Position numbers and translations under genes: made by a program. Shown here piece by piece: positions 42,815 through 53,412 of a DNA stretch of 64,000 nucleotides. A model generated the notes under the pieces. The model searched no databases. It was not told the DNA's origin and worked only from the letters and a program-made list of their open reading frames with translations. The stretch's first letter is position 1. Every line of letters starts with the position of its first letter. Source of the DNA: Bemisia tabaci (taxonomy: Eukaryota; Arthropoda; Insecta; Hemiptera; Aleyrodidae); assembly GCF_918797505.1 (NCBI RefSeq), contig NC_092800.1, positions 4,278,001-4,342,000 of the forward strand. The letters are read 5' to 3'.

Positions 42815-43370
42815 CAATGGACCACTAGACAAGGTACGAATTTAAGCAATCTGATACATGTTTCTTAACCAGAATTTCACGTAGAACACGATTCACGCTA
42901 CAAAAATTACCGAAATCAACTTCTAACGAAGATATTAACGTTTTTATTTCGCACTGATTACGAGGAATTTGAACTGCCCGCTCACAAGAAACTCAAAGCT
43001 CTACGTGAGTCAAATCGCGCACTACGACGGTTTCAGCAAGCTTCTCAATCGAGCAATGTTCATTTTTCACCATGTGTTGTTCAAACTATTGGTAATTTGC
43101 TATAGCTGAGCCAAAGTGTCAAGATTGAAGTTGAAGATTTTTACATCGCAGAGACTGTCATGATAAACATTTAGCGCGCGATGTGAATCACGTATAGCAT
43201 TGAGTTTTCATGAGCGGGTGGTTTGAATTCACGCATCAAGAATCATTAAATATCTTCGTCAGGAGTTGATTTTGGTCATTTTCGTTGTGCGTATCGTGTT
43301 TTACGTGAAATTTTGGTTGAGAAACATGTATCAGAATGCTGAAATTCGTACCTTGTCTAGTGGTCCATTG
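42815..43370. mobile_element. Z-type 556-bp foldback
   Basis: CAATGGACCACTAGACAAGG faces CCTTGTCTAGTGGTCCATTG. Complementarity continues through GATACATGTTTCTTAACC / GGTTGAGAAACATGTATC and GAACTGCCCGCTCA / TGAGCGGGTGGTT to a ~30-bp loop region near 43080-43100. It lies at the left border of T array 2. No coding capacity. Confidence 0.85.
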
Positions 43371-43371
43371 A

Positions 43372-44345
43372 GAGATGTCGCACATGAAATCTCCCACTGT
43401 AAGACTGAAAATTTGCAGGTTTATTTTGTCCCGTTGAAAATTTTGAGGGAGCCACTTACAAGAGGGACATATTCGTCTCACCTCATCACGGAATGAAAAA
43501 CGTCACCTTCATGGATTATTTCAACGCGATGTCAGGTGCAAACAACTGGATGCAACTATACGTACCTCGTGGATGTCCATATTGCATACACATCAAAGAG
43601 AAGGCGCTTTTCTTTCATCGCGTCTACTGCGATCAGAGGGAGGCTGGAACTCGAAAATGAAATCGTCCACTAGAACTGAAAATTTTGATGCTTATTTTGT
43701 CACATTCTAAATTTACAGGAGTGCCTTTTTTAAGAAAGGAATTAAATCACTTGTTTTATCCGTCTCGTCTCATTCGTGAGATACGAAAGTGAAGCAAGGT
43801 ACCTTGATGCAACTATACTTCCTCCGTGGATGCTATGTTGCATGTACACAAAAGTGAAGGCGCATGTTATTAATTCACGATTGGGAGAGGTCATACGTGA
43901 CTTTTTTGACTAAAACTGCAAATTTAAATATTTATTCCGTCTCATTACACATATCAGGGACGTGCCTTTCAAAAGGAAGATACTTTCATTTCTATTGTAA
44001 GAGAAGGAATAAAAACAAGAAAGAAAAGTTACCGTCTCGCAATAATTTCACGCGATGTTAGACGCATACAACTAGGCGCGACCATACACCCTCCGTTGAT
44101 ACCCGTGTTGAATGTACATAATATTAAAGGCATTTTGCTTTTTGCACATTCACCACGGCTCAAAGTGTAACAAGGCATTGCAGTTTTTAACCAAAACTAC
44201 TTCTGTATTGCAAGTGGTATCCTTTGAAGGGAATTTTACGAGAAAACTAATGGGAAAACTTTTGAGCCTTTTCATTTTGTATAAATGAGGATATAAACTT
44301 TTAAAGTCTTCATGTTAGGTCTGGCTCAATCCACTGTGCGCCGTT
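43372..44345 (+). repeat. Decayed tandem array, ~230-280-bp period (T array 2)
   Basis: Three to four drifting units: GATGCAACTATAC at about 43549 and 43807 with a weaker third near 44078; GTGGATGxxxATxTTGCATxxACA at 43571 and 43827; GACTAAAACTGCAAATTT at 43909 and AACCAAAACTACTTCTG near 44197. Same superfamily as T array 1 by word order. Confidence 0.65.
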
Positions 44346-44436
44346 TGAAACCCTCTCCTCAGTAGTTGAGTCTCGGCCTGTCGTCGTTAACTTACAATTG
44401 GCAATCAGCCGCTGCACCAGCAGAGCTGCCTCCAGT

Positions 44437-45425
44437 GTCAAGCTATACGACTCAGTGGTAGCGCACTCTGCTGTGCTGATTGCCTCACGGGCAGGGCCGG
44501 ATTTAGGGGTTGGCCACATGGGCCACGGCCCATGGCGGCAAAATTAGGGGGCGGCAAATGTTGCAATTTTTTCAAATGTGGGTATCAACCAAAAAAAAAA
44601 TCGGATTCAGAAAAAAAAATTACAAACGAGAAAAGGCCACAAAATCTCTCATTTCCTGAGAGTTAAGGTACAGTAATTTCTAATTTGTTCGTCTTTCGGT
44701 GATACAAGAGACAGCGCCTTTCATTTGTCTAGTAGAGGGGGAGAGAGAGAGAGACCAAACACACAATTTGGCCTGGAGCGGAACGGCGCGGCGCAGAGAG
44801 CAATGATAACGAGGACTTGAGTTGAAAAGAAGAAGCCCTCGGCGCGCCATTCAGCATGAAACACATATTAGTGCCTACAAGACTTCATGAATACTTCACA
44901 CATTGCGTCAAACGTAGTGCGGTCAGCAGCGGTTGGCTTGAAACTTATGGTGCCTACAAGACTGCATGAATACTTCACGCATTGCGTTAAAAACAGTGCG
45001 GTCAGCAGCGGACGGTGTGAAACGCATAGCGCCTACAAGACTGTAGGGATACTTCACGCATTGCGCCAAACACAGTGCGGTCGTCGCGGTGGCGGAAATT
45101 AAAATTATTGAACCACGTTCATGCTTATTCTTTCTTAATTTTTTCGTTCATTTCTTATAAACGAAAGGTCTTGTTCACAGAGAGATAGGTTAAATGAACT
45201 TAACTTTTGCGCAAAGTTCCGGGAACTTTTGCTAGTGTTGACAGGGCTTTCACAAGAAAGGTGCCCAATACGAGTAAACGTGTCTTATGCACCCCTCCTC
45301 CTCTGGCACGTTCACTTGACGGTTTGTATCGATGTTTCAAAACGAATGAGAAGGGGGCGGCAAGTGAGAAAATTTGGCCCTGCTCACGGGGTTGAACCGC
45401 GATCATCAGGCGGCGAAAATCCCTA
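44437..45425 (+). pseudogene. tRNA-related sequence (SINE or tRNA pseudogene) split by N1
   Basis: ACGACTCAGTGGTAGCGCAC (44447) is a good box A / D-arm. After removal of N1 with one copy of the target duplication, CTCACGGGGTTGAACCGC follows about 35 nt later; GGTTGAACC is a box B lacking one base. Downstream there is no clear acceptor stem, so I favour a tRNA-derived SINE or a decayed tRNA over a functional gene. Confidence 0.4.
44492..45382 (+). mobile_element. N-type hAT-like element, copy N1 (891 bp)
   Basis: Ends CAGGGCCGGATT and AATTTGGCCCTG, flanked by a perfect 8-bp duplication CTCACGGG, as expected of the hAT superfamily. Inside are three direct units of about 85 bp (GCCTACAAGACT, TGAATACTTCACGCATTGCG, ACAGTGCGGTCAGCAGCGG) at about 44870-45085. 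AATTAGGGGGCGGCAA near the left faces GGGGGCGGCAAGTG near the right in direct sense. No transposase. Confidence 0.88.
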
Positions 45426-46077
45426 GTAAAGTATTTAAAACTGCTGTATCCAGTTATTCTGATAACGAATCCTCAAAGTTTGACACTATCGCTCTGATAA
45501 ACTAACATTTTTGTCCGTTTTGCTGTACTATGTACCAATCAACCATTTTCATGGGCAGGTGGAAATCTTATTGAGGCACTCGGCGAAGAATGAAAAAAAT
45601 GGAAACTCCTTCTGAAACTGACGCTTCTCAAATCTTCGAATGAATTTAAAAAATGATTCAGTTTGTTAAAAAATTAACAAATTTTCAACTAATTTTCCTC
45701 TCTTATAGCTTTTTTCGGCTCAACAATTCGTAAGGACCCCAGCGCTAAAGTAATCAGGATGGTGTGGTAGACTTCCATTTTTGTGAAATAATTTTTTTGC
45801 AATTAGAGACTGTAGCATGACAATGCCTCTACAAAAGTGTGCGGTGTGCGGCTTTGACGTTTAAAATGAATTATCTGAATGCAGATCAATAAATATGGAC
45901 AAAAATATATGTACAAAATAATTTTCTGATGTAATTAAGTTTTGGGTAAAATAAATAGTTTAATTCTTTAGGTTTTTGAAAGCAAAACGAAAAAGTTGCA
46001 CACGATCAACATTATTCCAACCTCTATGGTTCTTAATTGCAAAATTCAGTTCGAACACTCCTCAAAACATGGTTATT
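45426..46077. other. Unassigned AT-rich DNA
   Basis: A possible I fragment (TGGTTCTTAATTGCAAAATTCAGT) lies at about 46027-46050. Otherwise nothing recognised. Confidence 0.4.
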
Positions 46078-46334
46078 TGAGGGGCTTGGAGGACAAGGCG
46101 CTCGTAAGTGCAGTTTTTTAAAAAAAATTGAGGTATTCATGAACTCAACTAAAACTAGTTTGAAAGTATATTTTGTGAAAAATTCACAACTACAATCTAA
46201 CTTTATAGCATCAAAAAGTGAGTTTAAACTTCCTTTCTAACACGAGGCTCCTGGTAATTTTGATGAAACTTTAAAAACGTATATCTTGAAATAGCAAAAA
46301 CTGCACTTATGCGGCTAGTATTCCAAGATCCTCA
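46078..46334. mobile_element. J-type foldback, copy J2
   Basis: TTGAGGGGCTTGGAGGACAAG and GCGCTCGTAAGTGCAGTTTT face AAAAACTGCACTTATGCG and TTCCAAGATCCTCA. ATATCTTGAAATAGC is shared with J3. Confidence 0.85.
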
Positions 46335-47849
46335 TTTTTAGTTTTGATGTTATGTACCTACACAAAAATGTATTATTATATTTTCGTAAGGTAGCAGTTA
46401 CCCTTTTGCAGTATGTCATGCCCCTGTGGTTTTATATTTACACTTGCTTCAAGTTCTACGGAGTGCTTAGTTGGGAGGTGCTGCCATGGTTCGTCCGTAA
46501 ATCTCTTGCAATCCTCCGAAGTTCCGAAACTTCTCGACAGCCACGCTTGAAGTGTTGAAGTCACAACGCAAAGTCCTGATATGCCAATGTACTGAGAGAA
46601 GCTTCGGACGCGAAAGCATTTTCACGAAAAACGGCGCCTAGAACATTCACTTAAATCCCGTGCTGCCAGATCGTAATAATGAAGTTCAAAGGCCGAGTGA
46701 CTTAGACGGAATGTCGCTCAATTTTGGCAACATTCCTTGCATCGGTCGGTTAAACGCGCGACTAGCACTCAAAAACGCTAAAATTCGGACCGCCGTGCTG
46801 AAAGGTTCGTCAAGCGTAAACCGAATGAACGTGCGAAACTTTCGCGCTAAAATAACCCCTTCCCGCGAAGAGCGGGGTCCTGAAAGCTGAAAGGCTGAAG
46901 CCTGTTGCGCTTCCAAGTCATAGGGAGGCTATGTTGTCAAATTTCAGTAAAATTTTCTAGCCCCCTAGCGATGGATTCGTATTTTTCATTCGCATCATGA
47001 CAACTCTGCCGGCACAGTAGTTTTCAACTGATCTTAATTAAAATTGCAGTTTTGAATAGCTGGATGCGCTAGGAGCCTGCTCGGTTTGCAGTTTTTGTTT
47101 GGAGTTCAGAGTTGCCAAACTTTCGAGAAGAGATGGGAAACAATTAAGCCTTTGCGCGCACCATAGATTTTTGGAATAATGAATTTATTCCTGTACATTA
47201 ATATACAAAAAAAGGATTTTGTCGTGAGCAGTTAGTTAATTAATTACGATGATCGGCAACTCGGCTTTTTACGTCGGAGACCAGGAAAGCACCTTAGATT
47301 TTGAGATTTACATGTTTAAAGGGATTTAAAATTTTGGTGGTTACTTTTGGATTAATAGAGTTTAAAGGGTGGGTATATTGAGGGAGGTAATTTTGAATTT
47401 TGATGCGTGTAGCATAGATTTTTGGGTAAGATAGCAAAATATGGTTGACTGTAAGCGGAGAATGTCGACATGAAGAGCAAAATGGAACTGGAGTTTTTGT
47501 AATTAAATGAGAATGAGAGGGAAAAGTATTTTTAATTTTTACATTTTATAAAATGAATCTAATCAACTTGTTTTTGGATATTCAGCTATAAATTTTTATC
47601 TGCTCGGAGAATCGAGTAAAAGTTACTGGACGTTCCATTGAGGTCACTAGAAAGAGGAAGATTACAACGAATGTCGAATTAGATTCATAAGTCGACATCA
47701 CGTCAATCCAAATTGCGTGATACAACTATTACAACTCCAAAGCCGCTCAAATTGCGTCGATCGAGTTGAAGGCGAACTTAATTTCTCATTCCCGTTTTCA
47801 GTTACGAGATTCATTTATGAGTCTTCAGATATGAACGTGAGAGAAGAAA
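46335..47849. other. Unassigned intergenic DNA
   Basis: Two 76-codon frames overlap on opposite strands near 46660-46916. A weak T-like segment (GTGATACAACTATTACAAC, GAAGGCGAAC) sits at about 47720-47775. No gene recognised. Confidence 0.4.
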
Positions 47850-48109
47850 ACTATTCTGCTGTGCTAAGGAAAAACGCCGTATGAACATTCAGTTGCTAAA
47901 TTTCCTCTCAGAAAATAGTTATTTTTGAAGAAAGTTATGAATATTTTTCCTTGAAATTTTCAGGAACTTTAGGTGAAATGGCGAACAAAATTATGTGAGA
48001 AATTTGAGGAAACATATTAACAAATTTGCCCAAAAATTCGTGATTTACCAATGGAAATTGGGCAATGCCTGAAGGTTCATTCGGCGTTTTCCCTATCACG
48101 GTAGTATTC
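47850..48109 (+). mobile_element. G-type element, copy G6
   Basis: CTATTCTGCTGTGCTAAGGA to CGTTTTCCCTATCACGGTAG. Interior AGTTGCTAAATTTCCTCTC faces AATGGAAATTGGGCAATGCC. Confidence 0.83.
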
Positions 48110-48701
48110 AAGTACATGCATTCCCAAACCACATAGTCAAGTGCCTATTTCTTCAGCTCTCTTAGGATATAATTCTCTTTTCGGCCAGTAACCACTCTAT
48201 ATTCAGTTTTGATTTTTTTCACGGCTAATATGTAGCTTGTTATATGCATGAATACGTAATTTTTTATTGTAGTGTGGCAATAATATGAGTCGTCGCCTGG
48301 ATGGCGGCACTGATCTATTTGCGATGATCCTCAGAATACCCCCCGTATTCCAATTTCTCGTATTCAAAACTTTTCAGCTTCTGCCCCCGCGTGCAACATT
48401 TTTTCTTGGTTAGCACCGCGCTCGGATTTCACTCATCCCACCCCATCTGAAAACAATAAATAGTTGTGCTGCAGCTCGAGGAACAATGCATGTTTACACG
48501 GCGCTAAGAATTTGTTTACGCCTGGGAAATTGCAATTAAAGCGACCTTCAGCAGAAATTACACGAGTGAGGTTGCTTTTTCCCCAATACCTCCCAAGTAG
48601 CATTTTTCCATGGAAAGATCGCAATACATTGAGATTAAGTTGCGACCTTTTTACTATTTTTAGCACTTTTTACTACTTTTAGCACATTTAGGGCTTCCCT
48701 A
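48110..48701. other. Unassigned AT-rich DNA
   Basis: Nothing recognised. Confidence 0.4.
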
Positions 48702-49115
48702 CACTGAAAAAAAAATCTCGGTGTATTTACTAAGAAAAGGGTAAAATTACGAAGAATTCAGGGTTCTATTTGATCCCAGTTTTTTCTTGGTAAAATTACC
48801 CTTTATGGAGTTGGTAATTTTATCGAGAAATCTCGGTAAAATTATTGAGCTTTCTCGGTAATTTTACTGGACCTTGGTAAAAACGCCAATATGTTTTGTC
48901 GACTGTGGTAGAATTACCGAGATAAAATGGCAAAGTTACCGGGAATTGATTACCAATAAAAGTGGAATTCTTACCTGAAAAAACAGTAAAAATACTGGTT
49001 TTTAGGAAAGCTTACCAGTCTGTCTTGGTAAAATGACCAATAATTGGTAAAAAAAAGTGAGATGGTAAAGGTACCAACGGACCGTGGTAAAAACGCCGAG
49101 AATTTTTTTTCAGTG
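48702..49115 (+). mobile_element. B-type foldback MITE, copy B4
   Basis: CACTGAAAAAAAAATCTCGG to TTTTTTTTCAGTG, 414 bp, with TA on each side as an apparent target duplication. Confidence 0.93.
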
Positions 49116-49283
49116 TAAACTCGGAATAGTTCTTTTTCTCTTCTTTCTTCCCCTATCTTACTTTTCAAGTTCCTAGATGTATCTTCTAAAATTTTAATGG
49201 CTAGAGGTTAGAGCAAGAAAAGGGCCCAAGACTTTAGCTCTTGACTAGTCTTGGGCTCTTAATACCGGGAGAAATCCTGCGAG

Positions 49284-49285
<2 letters not shown>

Positions 49286-49342
<57 letters not shown>
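49286..49342 (+). repeat. A57 homopolymer
   Basis: 57 consecutive A. The 80 bp before it contain an inverted pair GGGCCCAAGACTTT / AGTCTTGGGCTC (about 49226-49259). This could be a short retroposon with its tail, but no promoter boxes are visible. Confidence 0.9.
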
Positions 49343-49344
<2 letters not shown>

Positions 49345-49451
49345 ATAGTCATTTGTTAACTATTTCTGAAATTTTTTAGGGTCTTGTGAGCCTGAGGGTC
49401 TAAAAAGCCCGAGTCATATGGAGATGGAGCGTCAAATTTCCATATTCTCTC

Positions 49452-49683
49452 CACTCTGGAAAAAAAACCCATTGGATCTAGAGTCCAGACTCTTAAAAAC
49501 ATCGACAAGAAAAAATACTCTTGATTCAATCAGAATCCAGCTTAAATCAAGAACCAAGCCTCTTAATTTAAGCGGATTTTGTTTTGATTCAAGCAAAAAT
49601 CCGATTGAATCAAGAGTATATTTTCTCTTGTCAATGTTCTCAAGAGTCTGGACTGTAGATCCAATGTGTTTTTTTTTCCAGTG
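49452..49683 (+). mobile_element. A-type MITE, copy A6
   Basis: CACTCTGGAAAAAAAACCC to TTTTTTTTTCCAGTG, with a 2-bp insertion in the left terminus. Body as in A4. Confidence 0.9.
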
Positions 49684-49810
49684 CATCATGGTATTCCACG
49701 TTTCATTATCGTGCGCAAATCTATTATCATGTTCTCATAGTTTCTTTGAGCAGGATTCGGGAGTTTTTCCATCGCGTCCTCTCTGTCTCGAACGTTCGTG
49801 TCCGCTGTCT

Positions 49811-50071
49811 AATACAGCCATGCTAAGGAAAAACGTCGTATGAACATTCGAGAGTTGCCAAATTTCCATCGATAAAACGTTCATTTTTACGGAAAGTAAT
49901 AAATATTTCTCCTTGAGATTCTCAAAACCTTTAAGTGAAATCGCGCACAAAATTATCCGAAAAATTAGAAGAAAAATATTCATAAGTTCACCAAGAAATT
50001 CGCGTTTTATGAAATGAATTTTGGCAACGTCGAAAGGCTCATACGGCGTTTTTCTGAGCACGGCGGAATAC
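49811..50071 (+). mobile_element. G-type element, copy G7
   Basis: AATACAGCCATGCTAAGGAA with GAGTTGCCAAATTTCCATCG, and GAATTTTGGCAACGTCG with CATACGGCGTTTTTCTGAGC then ACGGCGGAATA. AATAC at the left and GAATA at the right suggest that the terminal repeat extends beyond CCGTGC. Confidence 0.85.
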
Positions 50072-50458
50072 GCGGTTTTCCCGCGACGTGTAATTACAAT
50101 TACTGACCGTCATTAATTGATGGCGGCGGGAGCGCAGGATGCCATGCACACTGCCTTACATATGAAATTACACCGTGACCCGTATGAGCCGGCGGAGGTC
50201 GGCGTAGAGTCGTAGACGTATCCTCAAGGCTGCTGTCGCGGTTACGTAAGCCGTCGACAGCCAAATGAAAGTAGGACCGCCGAAGAAATATACGCGAAAG
50301 GAGAGCACCGGAATCCGGACTCCCCTCCTTCCTCGAGATAGCCTGTTTGGATAATGTCCGTGGAACACTTTAGTCCATTTCCTCTTAGCTCGTTAGAAAT
50401 AAGCTATTTTGAAAATTGGGGAAATCTTCGGCAAAAGGGATGGGGTAAGCTTTTCAAT
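50072..50458. other. Unassigned, moderately GC-rich DNA
   Basis: Nothing recognised. Confidence 0.4.
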
Positions 50459-50905
50459 TGGATCGAGTTTATCAGAAAGGAACCAACTCACATTATCGAA
50501 AAAATTGAGTTCTAGTCGTTTATTTTCTCTTGCATTGGACAAAAAAGTCGCTTGGATCTAGAGTCCAGACTCTTAAAAACATTGTCAAGAAAAAATACTC
50601 TCGATTCAATCGGATTTTTGCGTAAATCGATAACCTAGCCTCTTAATTTTAGCGGATTTCCTTTTGATTCAAGGAAAAATCCGATTGAATCAAGAGTTTT
50701 TTTTTCTTGTCATTGTTTTCAAGAGACTGGACTCTAAATCCAAGCAACTTTTTTTTTCCATTGTGCCAAAATCTGAAAGTTGAAAAAAAGAAATTAGTTT
50801 GTGAAAAGAGGGGTTGAAGTGCCTTATGAAGGTATAAAACTTCAAATCTCTTTTTCGCAGTTTCAACTTAATGCGGGTTGGTTCTCTCTGATGAAGTCGG
50901 CCCAA
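50459..50905. mobile_element. O-type foldback, copy O2, split by A7
   Basis: GGATCGAGTTTATCAGAAAG with AACTCACATTATCG, then A7, then TATAAAACTTCAAATCTC and GGGTTGGTTCTCTCTGATG. O1 shows these two parts adjoining. Confidence 0.8.
50533..50763 (+). mobile_element. A-type MITE, copy A7, nested in O2
   Basis: CATTGGACAAAAAAGTCGCT to CAACTTTTTTTTTCCATTG. Both ends carry the same CACTGG to CATTGG change, so this is a terminal variant subtype rather than random decay. Confidence 0.88.
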
Positions 50906-50995
50906 TTCTGAGGCTTTTTGGGTCATGGACGTTACATTTTTGACACTTATTTTGACACTCTGAAGTGTCAAAATGTAATGTCAAAATTGAGCTCT

Positions 50996-51112
50996 TACAT
51001 ACGCTTTTGTGACGTAGGTCCCTGGTCCCTATCCTTTAACACGTAAAAACAAAATGACGTAACGCTCTCTTTTAAACCCCCTTCCTCCTAGAGCGTCCCT
51101 TAATTCAGGACC
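50996..51112 (-). repeat. P-type fragment, second copy
   Basis: ACGCTTTTGTGACGTAGGTC and CCTATCCTTTAACACG, AAACAAAATGACGTAACGC: the reverse of 35720-35842. It again lies beside an O element. Confidence 0.6.
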
Positions 51113-52018
51113 CTTGTAGTACTTCTGGGTAAGAAGTAATCTTTATGCTAATCCTTCAGGTTCTACCGCCGAACTACGACTTTGTTTGACGCGCAATTAT
51201 TAATTTCCCTTTTTTTAAAACAGGTCCAATTTCTGAAAATTGACAGTCTTACCGCTGTCGTCCAAGCCTGCTAAACCGTTGTAGAAATTTGCCCTTTTTA
51301 TCCATCCCTCGGGATGAGAATTCGCTAATTTCTTGGCCCAGTCCGGCAAGTTCGATAGGTATCGATGGTATCGGGGACGTATAGAGGACGGAGCCGGACA
51401 CTGGAATGGGATTAGAGCACCTATTCCTATGCCGATGTCGAAGCCCTAGCGGCCGCAAGACATCTAGAAGCCGGCTATTTATAGATCTGCGTGCAAATAT
51501 TCCACATCCAGACCATCCGGAATAACCCATGTCCGATAATGTAACGTCATAAGTTGGACGGACAGCCAAAATAAGAAAACCGGTCTCCCGGAAGGCGCCA
51601 AGTGGGCAGCTAGGATATTTTCGGTCGCCAAGAACTAGATCAAATCCAGGAGAGAGGAGCCTACGCATAAGAATCGAACTTTCAGGATTTGAGACGTTCA
51701 AGAATGATTATTAAATTGGGTCTCAACAGATATACAAACTTAGATGTTATTAGACTCCGCAATGCTGGAGTCCTTCAGTAAGTTGTAGGTACGTATGTCA
51801 CGAAACGGACTGATTAATCTGTTCTTGCAGTAATCGATTAATCGATTTTCGATGGTTAAAATGTGCAAAAAAAACAGGACCACTGCACTGATTCAATTTT
51901 GATTGTTCATACTTTTACTTTACTTTACATTACTTACTCAACTACTCGTAAAATATACTTTCTTTGCTGAATATGGTCGTCAGCGGTGAAAGGGATTAAG
52001 GGACTGGGTAAAGTAACA
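51113..52018. other. Unique DNA with an unrecognised 150-codon frame (51249-51701, minus)
   Basis: The minus-strand frame from 51701 to 51249 (start MNVSNPESSILMRRLLSPGF, middle YDVTLSDMGYSGWSGCGIFA, C-terminus basic KGKFLQRFSRLGRQR) is the longest that does not overlap an identified repeat. I recognise no family, no signal peptide and no splice context, and the region is less AT-rich than its surroundings, which favours chance openness. It could be part of an unrecognised older element. Confidence 0.25.
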
Positions 52019-52325
52019 GAATGGAGAGCTTGCATGTGAGGACGAGGAATTTGCGATTTAATTACCTACTGATTTCTATGTAAAATTTTGCAAGAAACAC
52101 GATGGTGCCCCTGGTGTTTTCTTAAATCAACTCTACAGCTTTAAAAAAGCTCTCAAAGTTGAGGCCGTAATGATATTTTCTTAAATCAACTCTACAGCTT
52201 TAAAAAAGCTCTCAAAGTTGAGGCCGTAATTTAGGTGCTTTTGCTACCCTAAGAGTCCACTTCCACATCAAGACAAGCTCTCTATCCAAAGATAGGAAGC
52301 AAATGCATTGGGTTGCCGTGTTTCC
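52019..52325 (+). mobile_element. C-type element, left half only (C2)
   Basis: AATGGAGAGCTTGCATGTG, GGAATTTGCGATTTAAT and CAAGAAACACGATGGTGCCC match the C1 left arm, and AAAGATAGGAAGCAAATGCA reaches the C1 centre. The right arm is absent. A local tandem duplication is superimposed at 52117-52230. Confidence 0.8.
52117..52230 (+). repeat. 59-bp tandem duplication inside C2
   Basis: TTTTCTTAAATCAACTCTAC through GTTGAGGCCGTAAT occurs twice without differences, period 59 bp. C1 has a single unit, so this is a recent local event. Confidence 0.95.
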
Positions 52326-53073
52326 AATCCACTGTGGCAGTATCCCAATAAATTAAGTTAATAACGGAAATGTTGTCTTACTACCCCAACTTGAGTTGCA
52401 GTACTACTATAATTAGTCGGTAATATCCATATCATCCAACAAATTGAGGTAGCGCGACAATTTTAGGAGATAATTCCTAAAACTTTTTTTTCATGGACCA
52501 TAACTGAAATGGAACCTCAATGAAAACTGCTTTTACAATTTGCACATGTTTCGTACCGCGGAGGGAGATGTGGTTTTCTTTGATCTGTTCACATGGCATG
52601 CGCTGCTGTGAGCTACTACATACATTTTGTCACCGATCGAAAACGCCTTCAGTTTCGGGTGATACTTCGCCGCCCACACCGGAGTTAAAATATTTGTATC
52701 AGAATTTCAGAAACATTCCGCATCGCATCGTGTAACAAACTCGTAAGGTCTTCCAATCGCTTATCGAACATTCATAAAGTATTGTCTCGCATACAGTCAG
52801 AAGAAACACCATTGAGACTATTTCCATAATTTGCGAATTTTCATCAAAAATAAGATATATAACGAGCCCATCTTTGCCAGATTGTTGACACGTTTTCTAT
52901 GTTTTCTCGGTGCAGTGCTTCAGGTAGCGTTCCAAGAATAAAAAGTTCATATGATGTGGATAGTGGTACAGACTTGGAAAAGTATACGAGTGCCGTTCAG
53001 TATTTTCTATCACATACCACTATATCGGGACTATATTTCTATTGTCATTCACCCAGTAGGTAAGATCATCATC
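52326..53073. other. Unassigned intergenic DNA
   Basis: Nothing recognised. Confidence 0.4.
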
Positions 53074-53311
53074 AACATCAGCTACTGTTAAATTTAACTG
53101 GGCAATTTAATTTTTTACAAGAGGACGTCTTTGCGGATTTTTTTGAAAATTTTAAGGACTTCGCTACGTACTTTGCAGAAAATTCACTGAAATTAGCACA
53201 AAACTCTGCTCAATCGTAAAAATGAAAATGCCCAGTTAAATTTGGCAATAGCTGATCTAGCTCTGATGGCTGGTTTGGTTCCTTTCTGCTTAACAAGGTC
53301 CAATAATTGTC
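53074..53311. mobile_element. H-type foldback, copy H2 (left end lost)
   Basis: AACATCAGCTACTGTTAAAT faces GGCAATAGCTGATCTAGC; GGGCAATTTAATTTTTTACA is identical to H1. The right end GGTTCCTTTCTGCTTAACAA then GGTCCA is intact. Confidence 0.78.
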
Positions 53312-53412
53312 CATAAGGAAGTGTTGAATCCCCGAAATAAACAACTTCCACCTGTCACCAAGAAGCCAGTGAAGGGTCTGTTGTCTCTGATTCTACTCCA
53401 GACTAGGCTCCC

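Noticed and set aside
49200..49342. A57 tract considered as the tail of a retroposed gene
   Set aside because: The preceding 150 bp hold no coding or Pol III promoter signal that I can recognise.
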